This document shows positions 11,430 through 24,990 of a stretch of 64,000 nt of DNA, one piece after another. Position numbers and translations under genes: made by a program. The DNA comes from Heterocephalus glaber (lineage: Eukaryota > Chordata > Mammalia > Rodentia > Bathyergidae): positions 27,269,008-27,333,007 of the forward strand of contig NW_004624747.1 in assembly GCF_000247695.1 (NCBI RefSeq), given 5' to 3'. Under the pieces are notes generated by a model. The model searched no databases and had not been told where the DNA came from. It saw nothing but the letters and a program-made list of their open reading frames with translations. Each line of letters starts with the position of its first letter. Position 1 is the first letter of the stretch.

Positions 11430-11542
11430 ACACCTTGAGCTCACTATGTAGTCCAGGGTGATCTTGAACTTAGGGTGATCCTCCTGCCTCTGCCTCCTGA
11501 GTGTTGGGATTGGAGCCGAGCACAACCACGCCTGGCCCATCA
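11430..11542 (-). repeat. B1 SINE (5'-truncated in this orientation)
   Basis: Reverse B1: 'ctatgtagtccaggg' to 'caaccacgcctggcc'. Confidence 0.82.
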
Positions 11543-11922
11543 AACTCTTTAAAAGGTTAATGTGTCCAGGTTTATTTTTTAAAGAGCATTTGTGTTATTC
11601 AAGAGAAAGATGCTTGGGAAGGCTACCTTAGTTCGCTTCCGAGGAGCACCTTTTGGGCAGAAATGGGTGTTGGGGATGAAGATGCACACGAGAGCTCAGG
11701 CGGCAGAGTGACACAAGGTCCCCACCTCCAGCAGACAGGAATAGAAAGCAGCACCCCAGGCACCCACTACATCCTCCTCAGTAATGTGAAGTGCCAGGAA
11801 CAAAGTCCCTGTGTGCAAAGCTCCAGTTGGAAGGAAGGAGACAATGCCGCACGCACCCAGGCCCTGAGGCACTGGGACCCAGGGAAGACAGCGGGGGAGT
11901 GACCTTAAGCCCACCATGAGCT

Positions 11923-12019
11923 GGGCCCGGGATTTAGCTCAGTGGTTCTGGCGCCTGCCTCGTAAGCGCAAGGTCCCCAGTTCGATCCCTGGTACCAAAG
12001 AAAAAAAACCAAAACATAA
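11923..12019 (+). repeat. ID-like tRNA SINE with perfect TSD
   Basis: One of the best-preserved copies: A box 'tagctcagtggt', B box 'agttcgatcc', ending 'ggtacc'. A perfect 16-bp duplication 'aagcccaccatgagct' flanks it (11907-11922 and 12020-12035). Confidence 0.95.
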
Positions 12020-12039
12020 AAGCCCACCATGAGCTGACC

Positions 12040-12360
12040 TCTGCTCTGGGTGGGACTGTGTCCCCAAGCAGCTGCCGCCGTGGGACCCTGCACCTCTGCA
12101 GGTGACCAGGTGTGGCCAGGTGAGCCGAGGGTGGCGTCATGGCAAGACCCTTGCACCTCAAAGCCAAGGGACAGCAAAACAGAAGCTGCGGGAACAGACG
12201 GCCAGGGACAGAGTCCCGCCAGCAGCCTGTAGAGAGAGCTGTCCTGCTCGCGCCAGGATTTTGGACCTTGGGCTTCCGGAACCACAAGTACACTGCTGTC
12301 ACTTGAAGGCAGCCGGAATGTGGTACCATGTGGCAGCCCTAGGAAGCCAATTACGCCATG
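12040..12360 (+). mobile_element. Old MLT1-like MaLR LTR
   Basis: It starts with 'gggtgggactgtgtcccc' and ends with 'tggtaccatgtggcagccct' followed by an 'aggaagcc' tail, both familiar MLT1/MST LTR landmarks. Diverged. Confidence 0.55.
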
Positions 12361-12399
12361 ATTATCTGATAAACACCACCATTGTGTTGTGTTTGGTGG

Positions 12400-12770
12400 C
12401 CACTGGCCTGTCTACAAGAGTCCCTTTGTTAAAAGCATTTAAAATGTACCAAAAAATTGGAAACACTGAAAAAAACATACATGTAATAGTTAATGTGAAA
12501 TAGGAAGAAAAGGGGCAAAGGGGAGGGGGAAGTGGGAGGGGCAGGGGAAAGGAAAGAGGGGAATGGAATTAATATGAGAAAATGGAAAAAGGAAACAAAG
12601 TCTTTGTAAATAGGGAGGGATGGAGGGGTCGAAGGGAGGGCAGGGAAAGGGGAAAAAATAAGAACCAAGAGAGATCATGTAAAGGTGCATGTCTCCAATG
12701 TTGAATGTCATTCTATTGTACACCTAAAATGTACCAATAAAAGGATATGCAAAAAGAAAACATACACTGA
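12400..12770 (+). mobile_element. LINE-1 3' UTR
   Basis: Purine-rich 3' UTR ending 'aatgtaccaataaaagg'. It shares 'aaagtctttgtaaataggga' with the reverse L1 at 63.4-64 kb, confirming the same L1 family in opposite orientation. Confidence 0.8.
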
Positions 12771-12889
12771 CATCTAAAATACATCCAACTAAACGTATAC
12801 TGGAAAGATGCGTGCTGGAAGGGAGCATACGCTTTCGTCTCAGTAGTGGGAGGGAACTGCTGAACTACATCAGCAGCTCCTTTCTAAGC

Positions 12890-12985
12890 TTTGTATTTAG
12901 GGGCAGGGTCTCACTGAGTCACTGGGTTGCTAGGGCTGGGCTTGAACTTGCAATCCTCCTGCCTCTGCCTCCTTGTTTTTTTGAC
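12890..12985 (-). repeat. B1 SINE fragment
   Basis: Reverse B1: 'gggcagggtctcactgag' to 'cctcctgcctctgcctcc'. Confidence 0.75.
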
Positions 12986-13489
12986 TTCTTATAGGATTCT
13001 CTTCCCAATTTCTTATTCTAGAGCCTTCTAAAGTGACAAGGGACACAGAATGACAGTTGCCTTCACAGAGCATCTACCTGCTCTGAAAATCCTTCCCACT
13101 TTGGGAGGCTGTGTAGCTACCCCATTACTGTGACAAAGCATTGGGCAGTTCCCGAACTAACGGCAGATGAGATGAAATGGAGCCACCTGCCGGGCCCGAG
13201 TCCCAAGGGCCTCCGGTCCAGACTGTGTCTGTGTCCTTGGGCATGGAGGGTGCGGTCACGGGACTCTGTGCACCCTTGGGAGACATGGTCCTGCCCCCCC
13301 AGGGTGCGCCTGGCCTGCAGCAGGGCCCAGCACACCAGCCAGGGGCGCCCAGCCTCGGTCCTCTGCCCTGCTCTGCTCAGCACCGCCAATGCTCCTGCCT
13401 TCTCCCCGCTCTGGGGCCTTGGCTTTGTGTCCCTCTGTGGGAGAGGCTCCAAGTCCCTGCACCCCACTGCAGCCTCTCCCATCTATTTT

Positions 13490-13760
13490 GTGTGTGGATG
13501 CTGTGTGCACATGTGTGCTGCATGTGCATGTGTGTAGTGCTGGGGTTCAAGCCCAGGGTCTGGCACAAAGCAGGCTTTACTGTCACATCCCACCCTGTCT
13601 TGCTGACTTTGCCCCGCTCCCCTCAGTGAGCAGCATCAGCTCCCACAGTCGTTGGCTGGGACTCCCCAGAATCCCAACCAGATGCCCAAGCGCCTCATAA
13701 CGGGGTGCAGAATTTGCATGTAACCTACACATGTGCGTGTACATGTGTGTGCACACGTGT
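13490..13760. repeat. TG/CA-rich imperfect microsatellites and old ID piece
   Basis: Alternating TG/CA stretches at 13493-13540 and 13725-13760. Between them, 'tgctggggttcaagccc' resembles a reverse ID B box. Confidence 0.5.
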
Positions 13761-13763
13761 GCT

Positions 13764-13922
13764 ACTGCAGCTTGAACCCAGGACTTTCATGCTGAGCCAC
13801 ATCCCCAGCCCTTTTTAATTTGTTTTAATTTTGAGACAGGGTCTCACAGGTGGCCCAGGCTGGGCTCAAACTCCCATCTTCCTGCCTCAGCCTCCTAGAG
13901 TGCTGGGATTACAGGCCACAGC
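13764..13922 (-). repeat. Chimeric B1+ID SINE, reverse
   Basis: Reverse tRNA-like part ('cttgaacccaggac') joined to reverse B1 ('gagacagggtctcacagg' to 'gctgggattacaggcc'). Confidence 0.8.
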
Positions 13923-14046
13923 CTGTCTACTGTACTCTGAATCTTCCCGGCACCTCTAGATTACCTATAACACCTAATGCAACGCACCTGCTGGGTAAGA
14001 AGTTGCTCTACTGTATTGCTTGGGGAACACTGACAAGAAAGTATTT

Positions 14047-14131
14047 GGGGCTGGAATTGAGCTCAGTGGTTCTGCTGCCTGCCTCGCAAGCAAAAGGTCC
14101 TGAGTTTGATCCCTGGTACCAAAAAAAAAAA
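14047..14131 (+). repeat. ID-like tRNA SINE
   Basis: Complete body ending 'ggtacc' plus A tail. Short flanking repeat 'gaaagt' on both sides. Confidence 0.9.
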
Positions 14132-14625
14132 GAAAGTCTGCAGGCTGAATACAGATGCCATTTCCCCAACTGTCTGTGGTTGGTGGGATCTAGTCAGACC
14201 CTGCACATACAGGGGGCTGGCTGACTGCCTATTACCAAGTCCACTCCTGTCTGCCTCTTCGTGCCTCTGGGGAGTACGTGCTTTATGTAAATGTCTAGTG
14301 GATGCTCACTAAGCAGCAGGGGCAGAAGGGCTGAATCGTGCACCTTCCATCCCTGTCTTGGGCTCATTAGTGTGGGGCTCTGGCCATGAGTGAGCAGAGC
14401 CCTTGTGTCAGATGACAGGGTCACAGGGGCATTAAGTCCCCAGGTCTGAGGCACCAGCAGTTTGCCAGTGGCCCAGCAGCTGTGCACCCCGAGGCGGCTG
14501 CAGCCCAGTCAGGCCCAGGCCGCCCCGTCTTAAGATTTTCAAAGGAAACCGGGTATGTAGATTTTGATGTGAAACATCATTTTTTGTTGTATCAATCACT
14601 GTACCATAAATTACAAAAGTTAATG

Positions 14626-14830
14626 GAGCCAGGCATTGGGGCACACACCTACAATCCCAGCATTTGGGAGGCTGAGGCAGGACAGTGAGTTCAAGACCAG
14701 ACTGGACTACACTGTCCTTGCCTAAAAAAAAAAAAAAGGAATGTGGCTTCAAGGGCTGGGGCCTTAGCTGAGTGGACAGCACCTGCCTGGCATGCTTGGC
14801 CCTGGCTTCCACCTGCAGCACTGAAAAATA
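14626..14830 (+). repeat. Chimeric B1+ID SINE
   Basis: B1 at 14626-14738 with A-rich linker, then a diverged ID part 'gggctggggccttagctgag' to 'ctgcagcactgaaaaataaa'. Confidence 0.7.
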
Positions 14831-15595
14831 AAGAACAGAAGCAATGGCTTGAAACAAGGAAGGACATGGTGGTGCTGGGCCCCAGGAGCGGCAGGGGAGC
14901 GCCTCAGCCGCATGCAGCCCTGGGAAGCACCGACCACACAGCTGTGCACCAGGTGCCGTGCCTGTCCAGGTGTGGCACAGCCGGCAGGCGAGGCAGGCCC
15001 TCACGGGCCCTCAGCTTTCGTGCGGAGCCTGTCCACCGCAGAGCTGTCCCCGAGGCCGCACCTGCTTCCCGGATACAGACCTCTCCTAGGGTTTCGCCAG
15101 GCTCCCGCCAGACCCAGTCCCAAGGCCGGGGCCACCTCTCCAACAGAGGGTCCTGGGACATGTTTTAGGGCCACTGGGTCTTAGCATGGTGGCAACCAGC
15201 TGCAATTTAAAACAGGGCCTGGCACGGACACTCTCACTGTCCTGAGCTTCAGACGAGACAGGCACACAGCTGCCCGAACAGCACAAGTATCAGACCAATC
15301 TGTGAGCTTCCCAGGAAAATCGTGTGACACGGAGAGATCACATGCGTCTCGCACAGCCCTGAGCTCCTGGGGCTGTAAGCCTAGTATCGGATTTTCAGGG
15401 CCCAGTGAGTGCACGGATAAGGGAGCTTTGGAGGACTGCCTCCTTCTTGGTTTGCAAAGCCCCAAGGTGCATGGAGACTGCAGGAGCAACCAGGCCGAGC
15501 TTGGTGAAGGGCTAAGCTGTCTGCTGAACCATCTACTTTATTAGCATATGATCCGCTGCTCCAATTACTCCTTCTGTATCAGAAGGGGTCAACCG
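14831..15595. other. Intergenic, unique
   Basis: No gene or repeat recognised. Confidence 0.4.
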
Positions 15596-15599
15596 TGAC

Positions 15600-15990
15600 G
15601 CAGCCTAGGATCCTACAAGTACTTATTGAGCATGTATTACATGCCAGGTGCTGTGCAAGAGCTGAACCAGGGACATTGCTCCTTCTGGTGAGAGAAGGAA
15701 GATAAAGAGCAGGCGTGGAAATAACTAAGTGCTCCAGAGAAGTCCCGGGTGGCCAGGCGGGCGGAAGAGAAGGGGTTGTCAGGCCAGGGTGTGGGGAGGA
15801 GTGTGTGTTACAAGAGGGATCAGCAAGTGCAAAGGCCCGGGGTGGGCATAAACTCTGCGGAGGCAGGACCAAGAAAGGCTGCAAGGGTTTGGGGAGCCCA
15901 GGACCGGGTGGAAGAGGTGGGCAGGAGCCAGATCCCCAGGCGGAAGGCAGATTGGAACCGCTGCAGGGTGTTAGGAGGGCAGGGTGGGGG
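15600..15990 (+). repeat. Probable ancient LINE-2 fragment
   Basis: 'acttattgagcatgtattac' followed by 'atgccaggtgctgtgc', and later 'agcaagtgcaaaggcc', are L2-type motifs. Strand assigned by similarity only. Confidence 0.5.
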
Positions 15991-16069
15991 ATACACACGT
16001 CCTTGTCGCAGTGTCACTACCCAAGCTGCACACCGGGAACCGAACTGTGAAGAAGTGTCGACAAACCTC

Positions 16070-16180
16070 TGGAGAGGACTGTTTGTCAGCTTTCCGTGAC
16101 TACACCACAGACACCTAAGACCCTCAACTTAGGGAGAGGAAAGGTTCGTTCCGGCATGCAGTCCTGGAAGCTTCCATCAG
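16070..16180 (-). repeat. MaLR LTR fragment
   Basis: 'tgtcagctttccgtgac' plus 'gggagaggaaaggttcgtt' resembles the 3' end of a reverse MaLR LTR (compare 5217-5619). Confidence 0.45.
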
Positions 16181-16571
16181 TGATTGCCAGCCCTGCTGCT
16201 TTGGGTTTGCGGGAACCAAACTACCAACCCCCCAGGACGGGAAGCCAGAGAATGAGGACTGGCCCCTAGGAGCACCAGGGACCTAAAGGGACCTGACGCC
16301 TGCATGGGACAGGTGGCCTGGGTTGGCTCCCGGGCCATCAGGTCGATCAAGGACTGCTGAGGAGCCCTTCACACCCCTCAGCAAGGCTTCACTCCAAGGA
16401 GGGAATGCAGCAGCCTCGAGGCAGAAGCACACACCAGGGGCACCCTGTGAGCTACTTCCTACCCAGTATTCCAGAGGAAAACACACACACGTCACGACTT
16501 AAAAAAAATCATACATGCACACCTATCTAAGCATACAGATGGGCAGCAGGAGAGGGAATGATAGAGAAACG

Positions 16572-16695
16572 AGTGGGTTTGGTGTCACAGGCCTTTGATC
16601 CCAGCACTCGGGAGGCTGAGGCAGGACGATCACCATGAGTTCCAGGCCAGCCTGGGCTACACAGTGAGACCCTGCCTCAGGAAAAAAAAAAAAGA
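16572..16695 (+). repeat. B1 SINE
   Basis: B1 from 'tgatcccagcactcggga' to 'gaccctgcctcaggaaaaaa'. The first bases are diverged. Confidence 0.88.
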
Positions 16696-16782
16696 GAGAC
16701 ATGAAAAACCGAGTAAGCTGACCCTCCGGGAGATCAGGTGGAAAGACACGCTGAAAGTTCTACTACTTTTGCAAAATTTTTT

Positions 16783-16878
16783 CACTTTTTTCTTTTTTTT
16801 GTTTGGTACCAGAGCTCAAACTCGGGTCCTTGCACTCACGAGGCAGGTGGCAGAACCACTGAGCTAAATCCCTGACCC
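16783..16878 (-). repeat. ID-like tRNA SINE
   Basis: Reverse copy: T tract, 'ggtacc', B box and A box complement 'ccactgagctaaatccc'. Confidence 0.9.
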
Positions 16879-16934
16879 TACTTTTTTCTTTTTTAAAAAG
16901 TACAGAAGCACTGGCATTCCTATTTAATGTCACT

Positions 16935-17055
16935 TTGTTTGTTTGAGACAGGGTCTTGCTATGTACCCCAGCCTGGGATTGAACTCACTGTGATCGTCCT
17001 GCCTCAGCCTCCTAAGTGCTGGGACCACCGGTATGTGCCACCGCACCTGGCTTGC
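16935..17055 (-). repeat. B1 SINE
   Basis: Reverse B1: 'gagacagggtcttgcta' to 'gccaccgcacctggc'. Confidence 0.88.
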
Positions 17056-17779
17056 AACTTTTTTTCAAGTCTGCACATACTTCCCTGTACATATGGCTGC
17101 AATTTCTCTCCTTCCTTCCTTCCCCTCCCTCCTCCTCCCCTTCCTTCTTTTCTGTGGGGATTGAACCCCTGGCCGCGCACACGCCAAGCAGTTAAAATTT
17201 TCCAAGTGCAGATTAAACGTAGGTTTTCAATCCACGCTGATGGCGAAGATGAGTCAATGCCTGTGTGAACTGCGGAGCCACCGGTCGTCACGGTGTGGCA
17301 GGCAAATATGTGTCTGTGCCCACCATCCTGCTGCCTCAGCCTAAGATCATGGTCTTCACAAACTGAGTTTGGACCCGTTCGTAACTCCGACAGCCAACCG
17401 GCAGCTGTGCTGGGAGATAACTAATGCTCTCGGTGGAGAGACTTCGCGGGACTTGTGCGTGTGCGGGGCCACCCGTGTTCTTACCACCCAGGAACGCAGC
17501 ACTGCCCGGACGGCAGTGGTTACCGCTGCTCCCAAGGCCCTTTAGCCACAAAGGCGAGGCACGACAGGTGAAGTTCGTCTCCTCGGACCACCCGGCCCGA
17601 GGCTACCACTGCCCGAGTGGGGCGGTTTGCGTCTGTGACAGAGGAGACGGCACGCGGCCCTCGGTGCGGGGGGGCCTTACAGTCACACCGCCCTCCGGGA
17701 CCTGCCCAGCTCCGTCCCAAGGGGCGACCTTCATTATTTCGGAGGCCACAGAATTAACCTGTCCGAGAAGCTCGGCCTT

Positions 17780-18576
17780 CCTACACGGGAAGCAACGTTC
17801 CGGCTCAGTCCCCGCGGCCGGCGGTCTACACCGCAGGCGTCTCCCGAGAGTCCCCGGCGACCTGGCTCTCGGGTGTGCAGGCCCGATCTGCGCCACTGCG
17901 TCCCAGCACTCCCGCCGCAAGGTGCCCAGGAGGCGCCCGCCCTGGCCGGGCCGCCCGCGCCCAGCGGGACCGGCAGCCGGTCTGCGCGAGCACGTGGCCA
18001 CCCAGTCCCGGGACCGCGCGGAGGGGCGGCGCGCACCAGGGAGGACGCTGGCGCGCTCATTCATTCTGCGGCGCCGGACACGTGACTGCGCGCCCGTCCG
18101 GTCCCCGTCCCGCGCGGTGGGAGCTGGGCTGCGCGGGGCCAGCGCGGGCACAGAGCGCATTCTGCGCGCCGCCCGCACCGCCTTCCCGCGTAGCACAGGC
18201 CGCCGCCCGCGTGATCAGCGGGAACAGGGGGCACCGCCCGCCCTGTGCGCATGCGTGGCGGGAGCCGGCGCACGAGGCCCTACGTACTGGCGTGCGCGCG
18301 CTCGCAACCCCCCCCCCGCCTGCCACGTGACCCCGCCGCACGCACCGACCTACAGCGTCCAATCACCGGCCAGCCGAAGCGGCCGCCCCGCCGGCACCTG
18401 GGTGCGTAAGTACGTGCATGCGCGCGCGGGGCTGCGTGTTTGGGCGCGGCGCCGTTGCCCCGCCCCACGGAGCTCCGCCCTTCGCGCGCCGGCGTCGGCT
18501 GCGTCTCCGGCATTTGAATCGCGCTTCCGCCATCTTTCCAGCCTCAGTCGGACGGGCGCGGAGACGCTTCTGGAAG
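17780..18576 (+). promoter_or_regulatory. RAN: RAN CpG-island promoter
   Basis: Very CpG-dense and TATA-less. It carries three E-boxes (CACGTG at 17991; CACGTGAC at 18079 and 18324), an NRF1-like TGCGCATGCG (18246-18255), a CCAAT box (18359-18363) and a YY1-type CCGCCATCTT (18527-18536) at the expected start site. These suit a strongly expressed housekeeping gene; RAN is a known MYC-responsive gene, so the E-boxes are plausible sites (inference). Confidence 0.8.
18522..18576 (+). other. RAN: RAN exon 1 (5' UTR, non-coding)
   Basis: The sequence from 'cttccgccatctttcc' to 'gcttctggaag' matches the mammalian RAN leader and ends at a GT donor (18577). Spliced to exon 2 it gives the known leader junction just before the ATG. 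The exact start is estimated. Confidence 0.75.
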
Positions 18577-18588
18577 GTAGCGGCGGGG

Positions 18589-18711
18589 NNNNNNNNNNNN
18601 NNNNNNNNNNNNNNNNNNNNNNNNNNNNNNNNNNNNNNNNNNNNNNNNNNNNNNNNNNNNNNNNNNNNNNNNNNNNNNNNNNNNNNNNNNNNNNNNNNNN
18701 NNNNNNNNNNN
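18589..18711. other. Assembly gap (123 N)
   Basis: A run of N inside RAN intron 1. Flanks are extreme GC, the usual cause of such gaps. No coding sequence is lost. Confidence 1.
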
Positions 18712-18713
18712 CC

Positions 18714-20731
<2,018 letters not shown>

Positions 20732-21075
20732 GGAGTGAAGCGGCCCGGCGTCAGAAGTCTAGTTTTATAGGCCACTGTCCTGTGATGTCAGCGGTGCCGC
20801 GTGTGTGCCACTTTGTTACCTAGCTAAGCAGACGTGTGCTTCATCTTTGGGATGCTGAAGGAGATGAATGGGTTTCAGAGTGAATGTGGCAGTTAAATCT
20901 TCATTTTTTGGACCTGCATATTTAGCTGTTTGGAACGCATTTGTTTTCCTTCTTGAGTTTCAAATATAAGACTTACAGTCACATCACAATATTCAGTGGT
21001 GAAATCTTGTTTGTTACTGTCATTCCCATTCCTTTTCGTTTAGAATCAGAATAAAGTTGTATTTCAAATATCGAA
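20732..21075 (+). other. RAN: RAN 3' UTR
   Basis: Follows the TGA at 20729-20731. An AATAAA signal at 21050-21055 implies cleavage near 21070-21080. AT-richer than its flanks, with no SINE inside. Confidence 0.88.
21050..21055 (+). terminator. RAN: RAN polyadenylation signal AATAAA
   Basis: Canonical hexamer about 320 nt after the stop codon; the only one in the 3' UTR stretch. Confidence 0.88.
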
Positions 21076-21079
21076 GCCA

Positions 21080-21810
21080 GTGAACTCAACCCTGTCTGTG
21101 AGCATCTGGAGCCACTGACGGAAGCTTGTGTTAGCGTTGACGCTGAGGTGCCTTTGCTCTTAGTCTTCTCAGGCCAAGCGTTTTTGTCTGCTTATGTTTT
21201 CATGTACATTTGCGTCACGTGGCATACTGACCGACGGGGTGACTTAGCTGAGGAGCTGGGAGGTGTGGCTGTGGTTGATGTCCTTGACCTGGGACTGTAA
21301 AGTCTGCCCCTATGGTGAGCTGCCGGTGTCAGGGAACTGGAGTCCGTTCCACGAAGAGATGGGGTGCTCTTGTGTGTTACGCGGAGTTGACCCTGTCTTA
21401 ATCTAGGCCTTCAGAAGTGGGTGAAAGTGCAGAGTGGACAGCAGGGTTACTCTAGGAGGGCGTGAACCTCACATCACCTGTCCTTTCAGGGTTAGCTGTC
21501 CGGTGGCACCACAGGGAGCAGTTTCATGTTGGCTTGCTGCTGTCCCACACTCTCCAAGCTGCAAAGATGACTTGGAAGTGAAGGCCCAAGCTTTGGTGTC
21601 TGTCCCAAAGGCTGCTGGAGTGAAGGGACTGGTCTGGGGGACTAGGAGTATGCCAGGTGGTGGGCAGGCCACTCTGCTACAAAGCTCCTAAGACAGGGTC
21701 TTCCAGGGGCTCGCGCCATCAGCTGTGCCATGGCACTTGGTGTGCTCAGCTGTCTTCCTCTCGTGCACTGCGCTAGCTCAGTTCTCCGAAGCTGCCGAGA
21801 GGCAGGATTA
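21080..21810. other. RAN downstream flank, unique
   Basis: No feature recognised. Confidence 0.4.
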
Positions 21811-21816
21811 TCTTTT

Positions 21817-21918
21817 TTTAAATTTTTTTTTAATTTTCTTTTTTTTGGTACCGGGATCAAACTCAGGACCTTGCGCTTTCGAGGCAGGCAGCAGAACCAC
21901 TGAGCTAAATCCCTGGCA
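21817..21918 (-). repeat. ID-like tRNA SINE
   Basis: Reverse copy with long T tract, 'ggtacc' and 'ccactgagctaaatccc'. Near-duplicate flanks 'ggcaggattatctt' and 'ggcaggactatctt'. Confidence 0.92.
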
Positions 21919-23485
21919 AGGCAGGACTATCTTTGAGATTGCTTCCCACCTGGAGAGAAGGTAGGTGAGACAGATGGAAAGGGTAAGGTGGAATAAGGTG
22001 AAATTTGGTTACTGAATAAGCCAGCATCGGTTTCTTTTGGTCTTGTGAGCTGAGCACTCAGAACCTGGTGTTAGCATCCTGGTAAGGTGTGAAGTCTTCA
22101 GATCAGGAAGCAGCCTTTAGACTGAATCTGAGACACGTGTGTGAACATTATGAATCCTAATATAACAGTGCACATGTGGAAGCAAAGTGCTGACATGAAG
22201 CAGGAGAGGACTTGAGCCCTGGACTGGGAGGAAAACATTTGGAGAATACGTGGGCTGTGCCTGGGTTTTCTGAGTCGTCTCTGCATTTGCTGTAGGACCA
22301 GTGAGCATAGATCTTTGTCTGTGAAGTTAGATCTGCCCACTGTCGGGGTGTCGTGTGTGCAGGGTGCAACTTGCCTCCGTTTTTAAAAAAGTGGAATCTG
22401 GAGGGATGTTTTGAAGTGGGAGTTTCATAATGAAGTCAGTCACCGCGCACCAGCCATAGTACATTAGATCAAAGTCGCTCGGAAAAACCGCAAGGTCCTT
22501 TGTACAGGTGAAACGTGAAGTGGTAGGTTAGTAAGTGGAAAAGGTTTTCAGGAAGCAGTTTCACTTTGTGCCAGCTAATTTTTTTCAAAAACTACAGAAT
22601 GGGTTTGAGTCGTGAAGCTGCAGAATGTCTGGGGAAGAGGATGGGTTACACGTCCTGGTCTGAGGTTGGCCAGTGTCCGGTCTGGTGGTGAGGATGCACT
22701 AGGCACAGGCACGCGGGGCTGGGGTGGGCTCCGGCCAGGTGGCAGGGTCTGAGCCCATGTGGTCAGGCGGGCAGGCATTGCTGGCCTTGATGTGGGCCTT
22801 CGTGTTGGATTGGAGGTGCAGCCTGGAGCACTTCACCCCTGGGCCTTGCCTTCTGCAGAGCTGAAAGTCATCTTCCCAGAGGCCTCGAGTATCACCTGGT
22901 GCTGCCCTCCTTCACTGAGGCTGAGGGTCAGCCTTACCCTGTGGAGTCCCCGTGTGGTCCCGCCAGTCACAGCGGGACTGTCCCTCACTTTCATCCTGGG
23001 GTTGTTCCCACTTGGTACTGTTCCTTGCATGCCACTGCCGGCTTCTGTCCCCCATGTTAATGCACCTTAGGTGCCCTGGGACCAGAGAGATCCAGGTGGG
23101 GTGGCCTCCTCCATGGAGCTGGTCTGTGTCAAGTGCTGGAGGAGCAGCAAGCAGACATTGCAGTGCCCACTGCCTGGGGCCCTCAGTCATGGCACATGGT
23201 GCTCTGTGCAGGGTGCGGGCCTGGGAGCCCCGGGTTGCGGGAGCTGGGCCACATGACATCCAGACTTTGTTCCAGCGCACGAGCAGGGTCTGGGTTGAGC
23301 CAGGTCCGAAAGGCCAGTCCAGACCACAGGCATTCTGGGATTCCAGCCTGTGGGGAGGGAGTCTTGGGGCAGGCTTGGTCCAGAGAACGAAGAGATTCAG
23401 GGGAAACTGGGGGTGGCTAGAAGTGAGTGGGTCTTCACAGGTTGGGCTCTTTGGAGCTGTTCTCCAGTTTTCAGCCTTAGACGGA
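21919..23485. other. Intergenic, unique
   Basis: Unique-looking sequence. No gene or repeat recognised. Confidence 0.4.
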
Positions 23486-23603
23486 AAGCCAGGTGTGGCA
23501 GATGCCTGAAATCCCAGCTCTGGGGAGGCTGAGGCAGGAGGATCCCTGGAAGTTTGAGGCTAGGTTGATCTACATTAGTTCGTAGCAAGACTTGCCTCAA
23601 AAC
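23486..23603 (+). repeat. B1 SINE
   Basis: B1: 'gccaggtgtggcagatg' to 'gcaagacttgcctcaaaa'. Confidence 0.82.
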
Positions 23604-24469
23604 AGCCACCACTGATCCCCAGTGGGAGCCACTGAAGGTCCCAGTACCACACAAAGCCTGGGCCCCAGGACGGTGCAGGGCTAATGACAGCCAGCCTCCT
23701 GCCATGGTTGTGTTGCTGTTGGATTGCACAGGGATGGATGGCCAGCCACACCGTGGCTGTGACAACCTTGTGCAACATGAGTCCCAGCGTGTAAAAACCC
23801 ACATATGCGTCGCAGCTCTGTCCCCAGGAGCAGGATGAGAGGCCCCAGCTGGGGGCCCCCACTGTCACGAGCAGGACACCCGCTGGCTGACAGGATGGTC
23901 CTGGGCCCAGCTAGGCAGGGGCTGTGGCCACACCCAGTGCCAACTGCTCCTCCCCCCAAGGCAGCCGAGCCTACCACTCAACTAGAGGTGTAGAGGTCCC
24001 CGCACTTGGCCACGTGGAGGTGACCCACAGGTGTGTACCATGCCCTGTCTGTCTGCTTCTGTGCACACTGCTTCTGTGCACGCTGCCCACCTTGGAACGC
24101 ATGGAGGCTGCCATGCATGTCCCCCAGGAGGGGCCTGCGCCCCAGGTCTGGGCAGCTCATCTGACAGCTGCTCCCAAGAATTTGGGTTGTTGGCATGGAA
24201 ACGGGGCCGCGCCTTTGACGTGACCATTTAACAGTCACACATTGTGTTGAAAACCGCTGTGGGCTTTCCAGCCCCATTAGCCGTGTGTTACCTGTTTCCC
24301 GTGACTGCAGCGCCTGTTGCTGCGTGTGTGGCTTGGGTTCTGGCTTCGGTGCCAGGAGTTGGACCCAGGCCCATGTGCACACCAAATGTGCTCTGCACCC
24401 CACCCTGGGTCTGAGTATTTTTTTCTTTTACACAGAGCAGTGGGATTATTGGGTCAGATTTCATGAGAA

Positions 24470-24672
24470 CCTTCTTTTTCAGTACTGGAGATTGAGCCCA
24501 GGGAACACCGGCTCCCTTTTTTCTTTTTTTTTTTTGGTACGGGGGATCGAATTCGTCCTTTTTTCCTTTTGAGACAGGGTCTTGCTAAGTTTTCCAGATT
24601 GGCCTTAAACCTGTGAGCCTCCTGCCTCAACCTCCTGAGCTGGCATTACAGGTGTTTGCCACTGCACCCAGC
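24470..24672 (-). repeat. Chimeric B1+ID SINE, reverse, with a nested ID scrap
   Basis: The older ID part at 24473-24510 and reverse B1 at 24570-24672 are separated by a T tract and a truncated younger ID end 'ggtacgggggatcgaattcg' (about 24535-24556). Confidence 0.65.
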
Positions 24673-24714
24673 TGATCCGTCTTTGTAGAAGGCGTTGAGA
24701 TGATTCTTCTGAGA

Positions 24715-24990
24715 CTGTTGCTCAGCTTTTTGTCACTGACCGAATATCTACATAAGCGACTTGAAGGAGTTCACTTTGGCTCACAGTCTCAGAAGTTTCA
24801 GTCCGTGGTTAGCTGGCCCCAAGGTGGGAGGGGCGAGGTGGAAGCTGCTCCCCTCGTGTAGCCAGGAAGCAGAAAGGGAACAGACGGAGGAACCGGTCCA
24901 GCACAGCAGAGACCTTTCCGAGCTGGAGCTGCGTGGTGACCTGCTCTCCCAGCCAGGCCCCGCCTCTGCTACGCCCATCCCACAGTGAGC
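24715..24990 (-). mobile_element. MaLR LTR fragment
   Basis: 'ttcactttggctcacagtct' plus 'cagaagtttcagtccgtgg' is the reverse of the LTR 3' part seen at 5217-5619. Confidence 0.7.
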
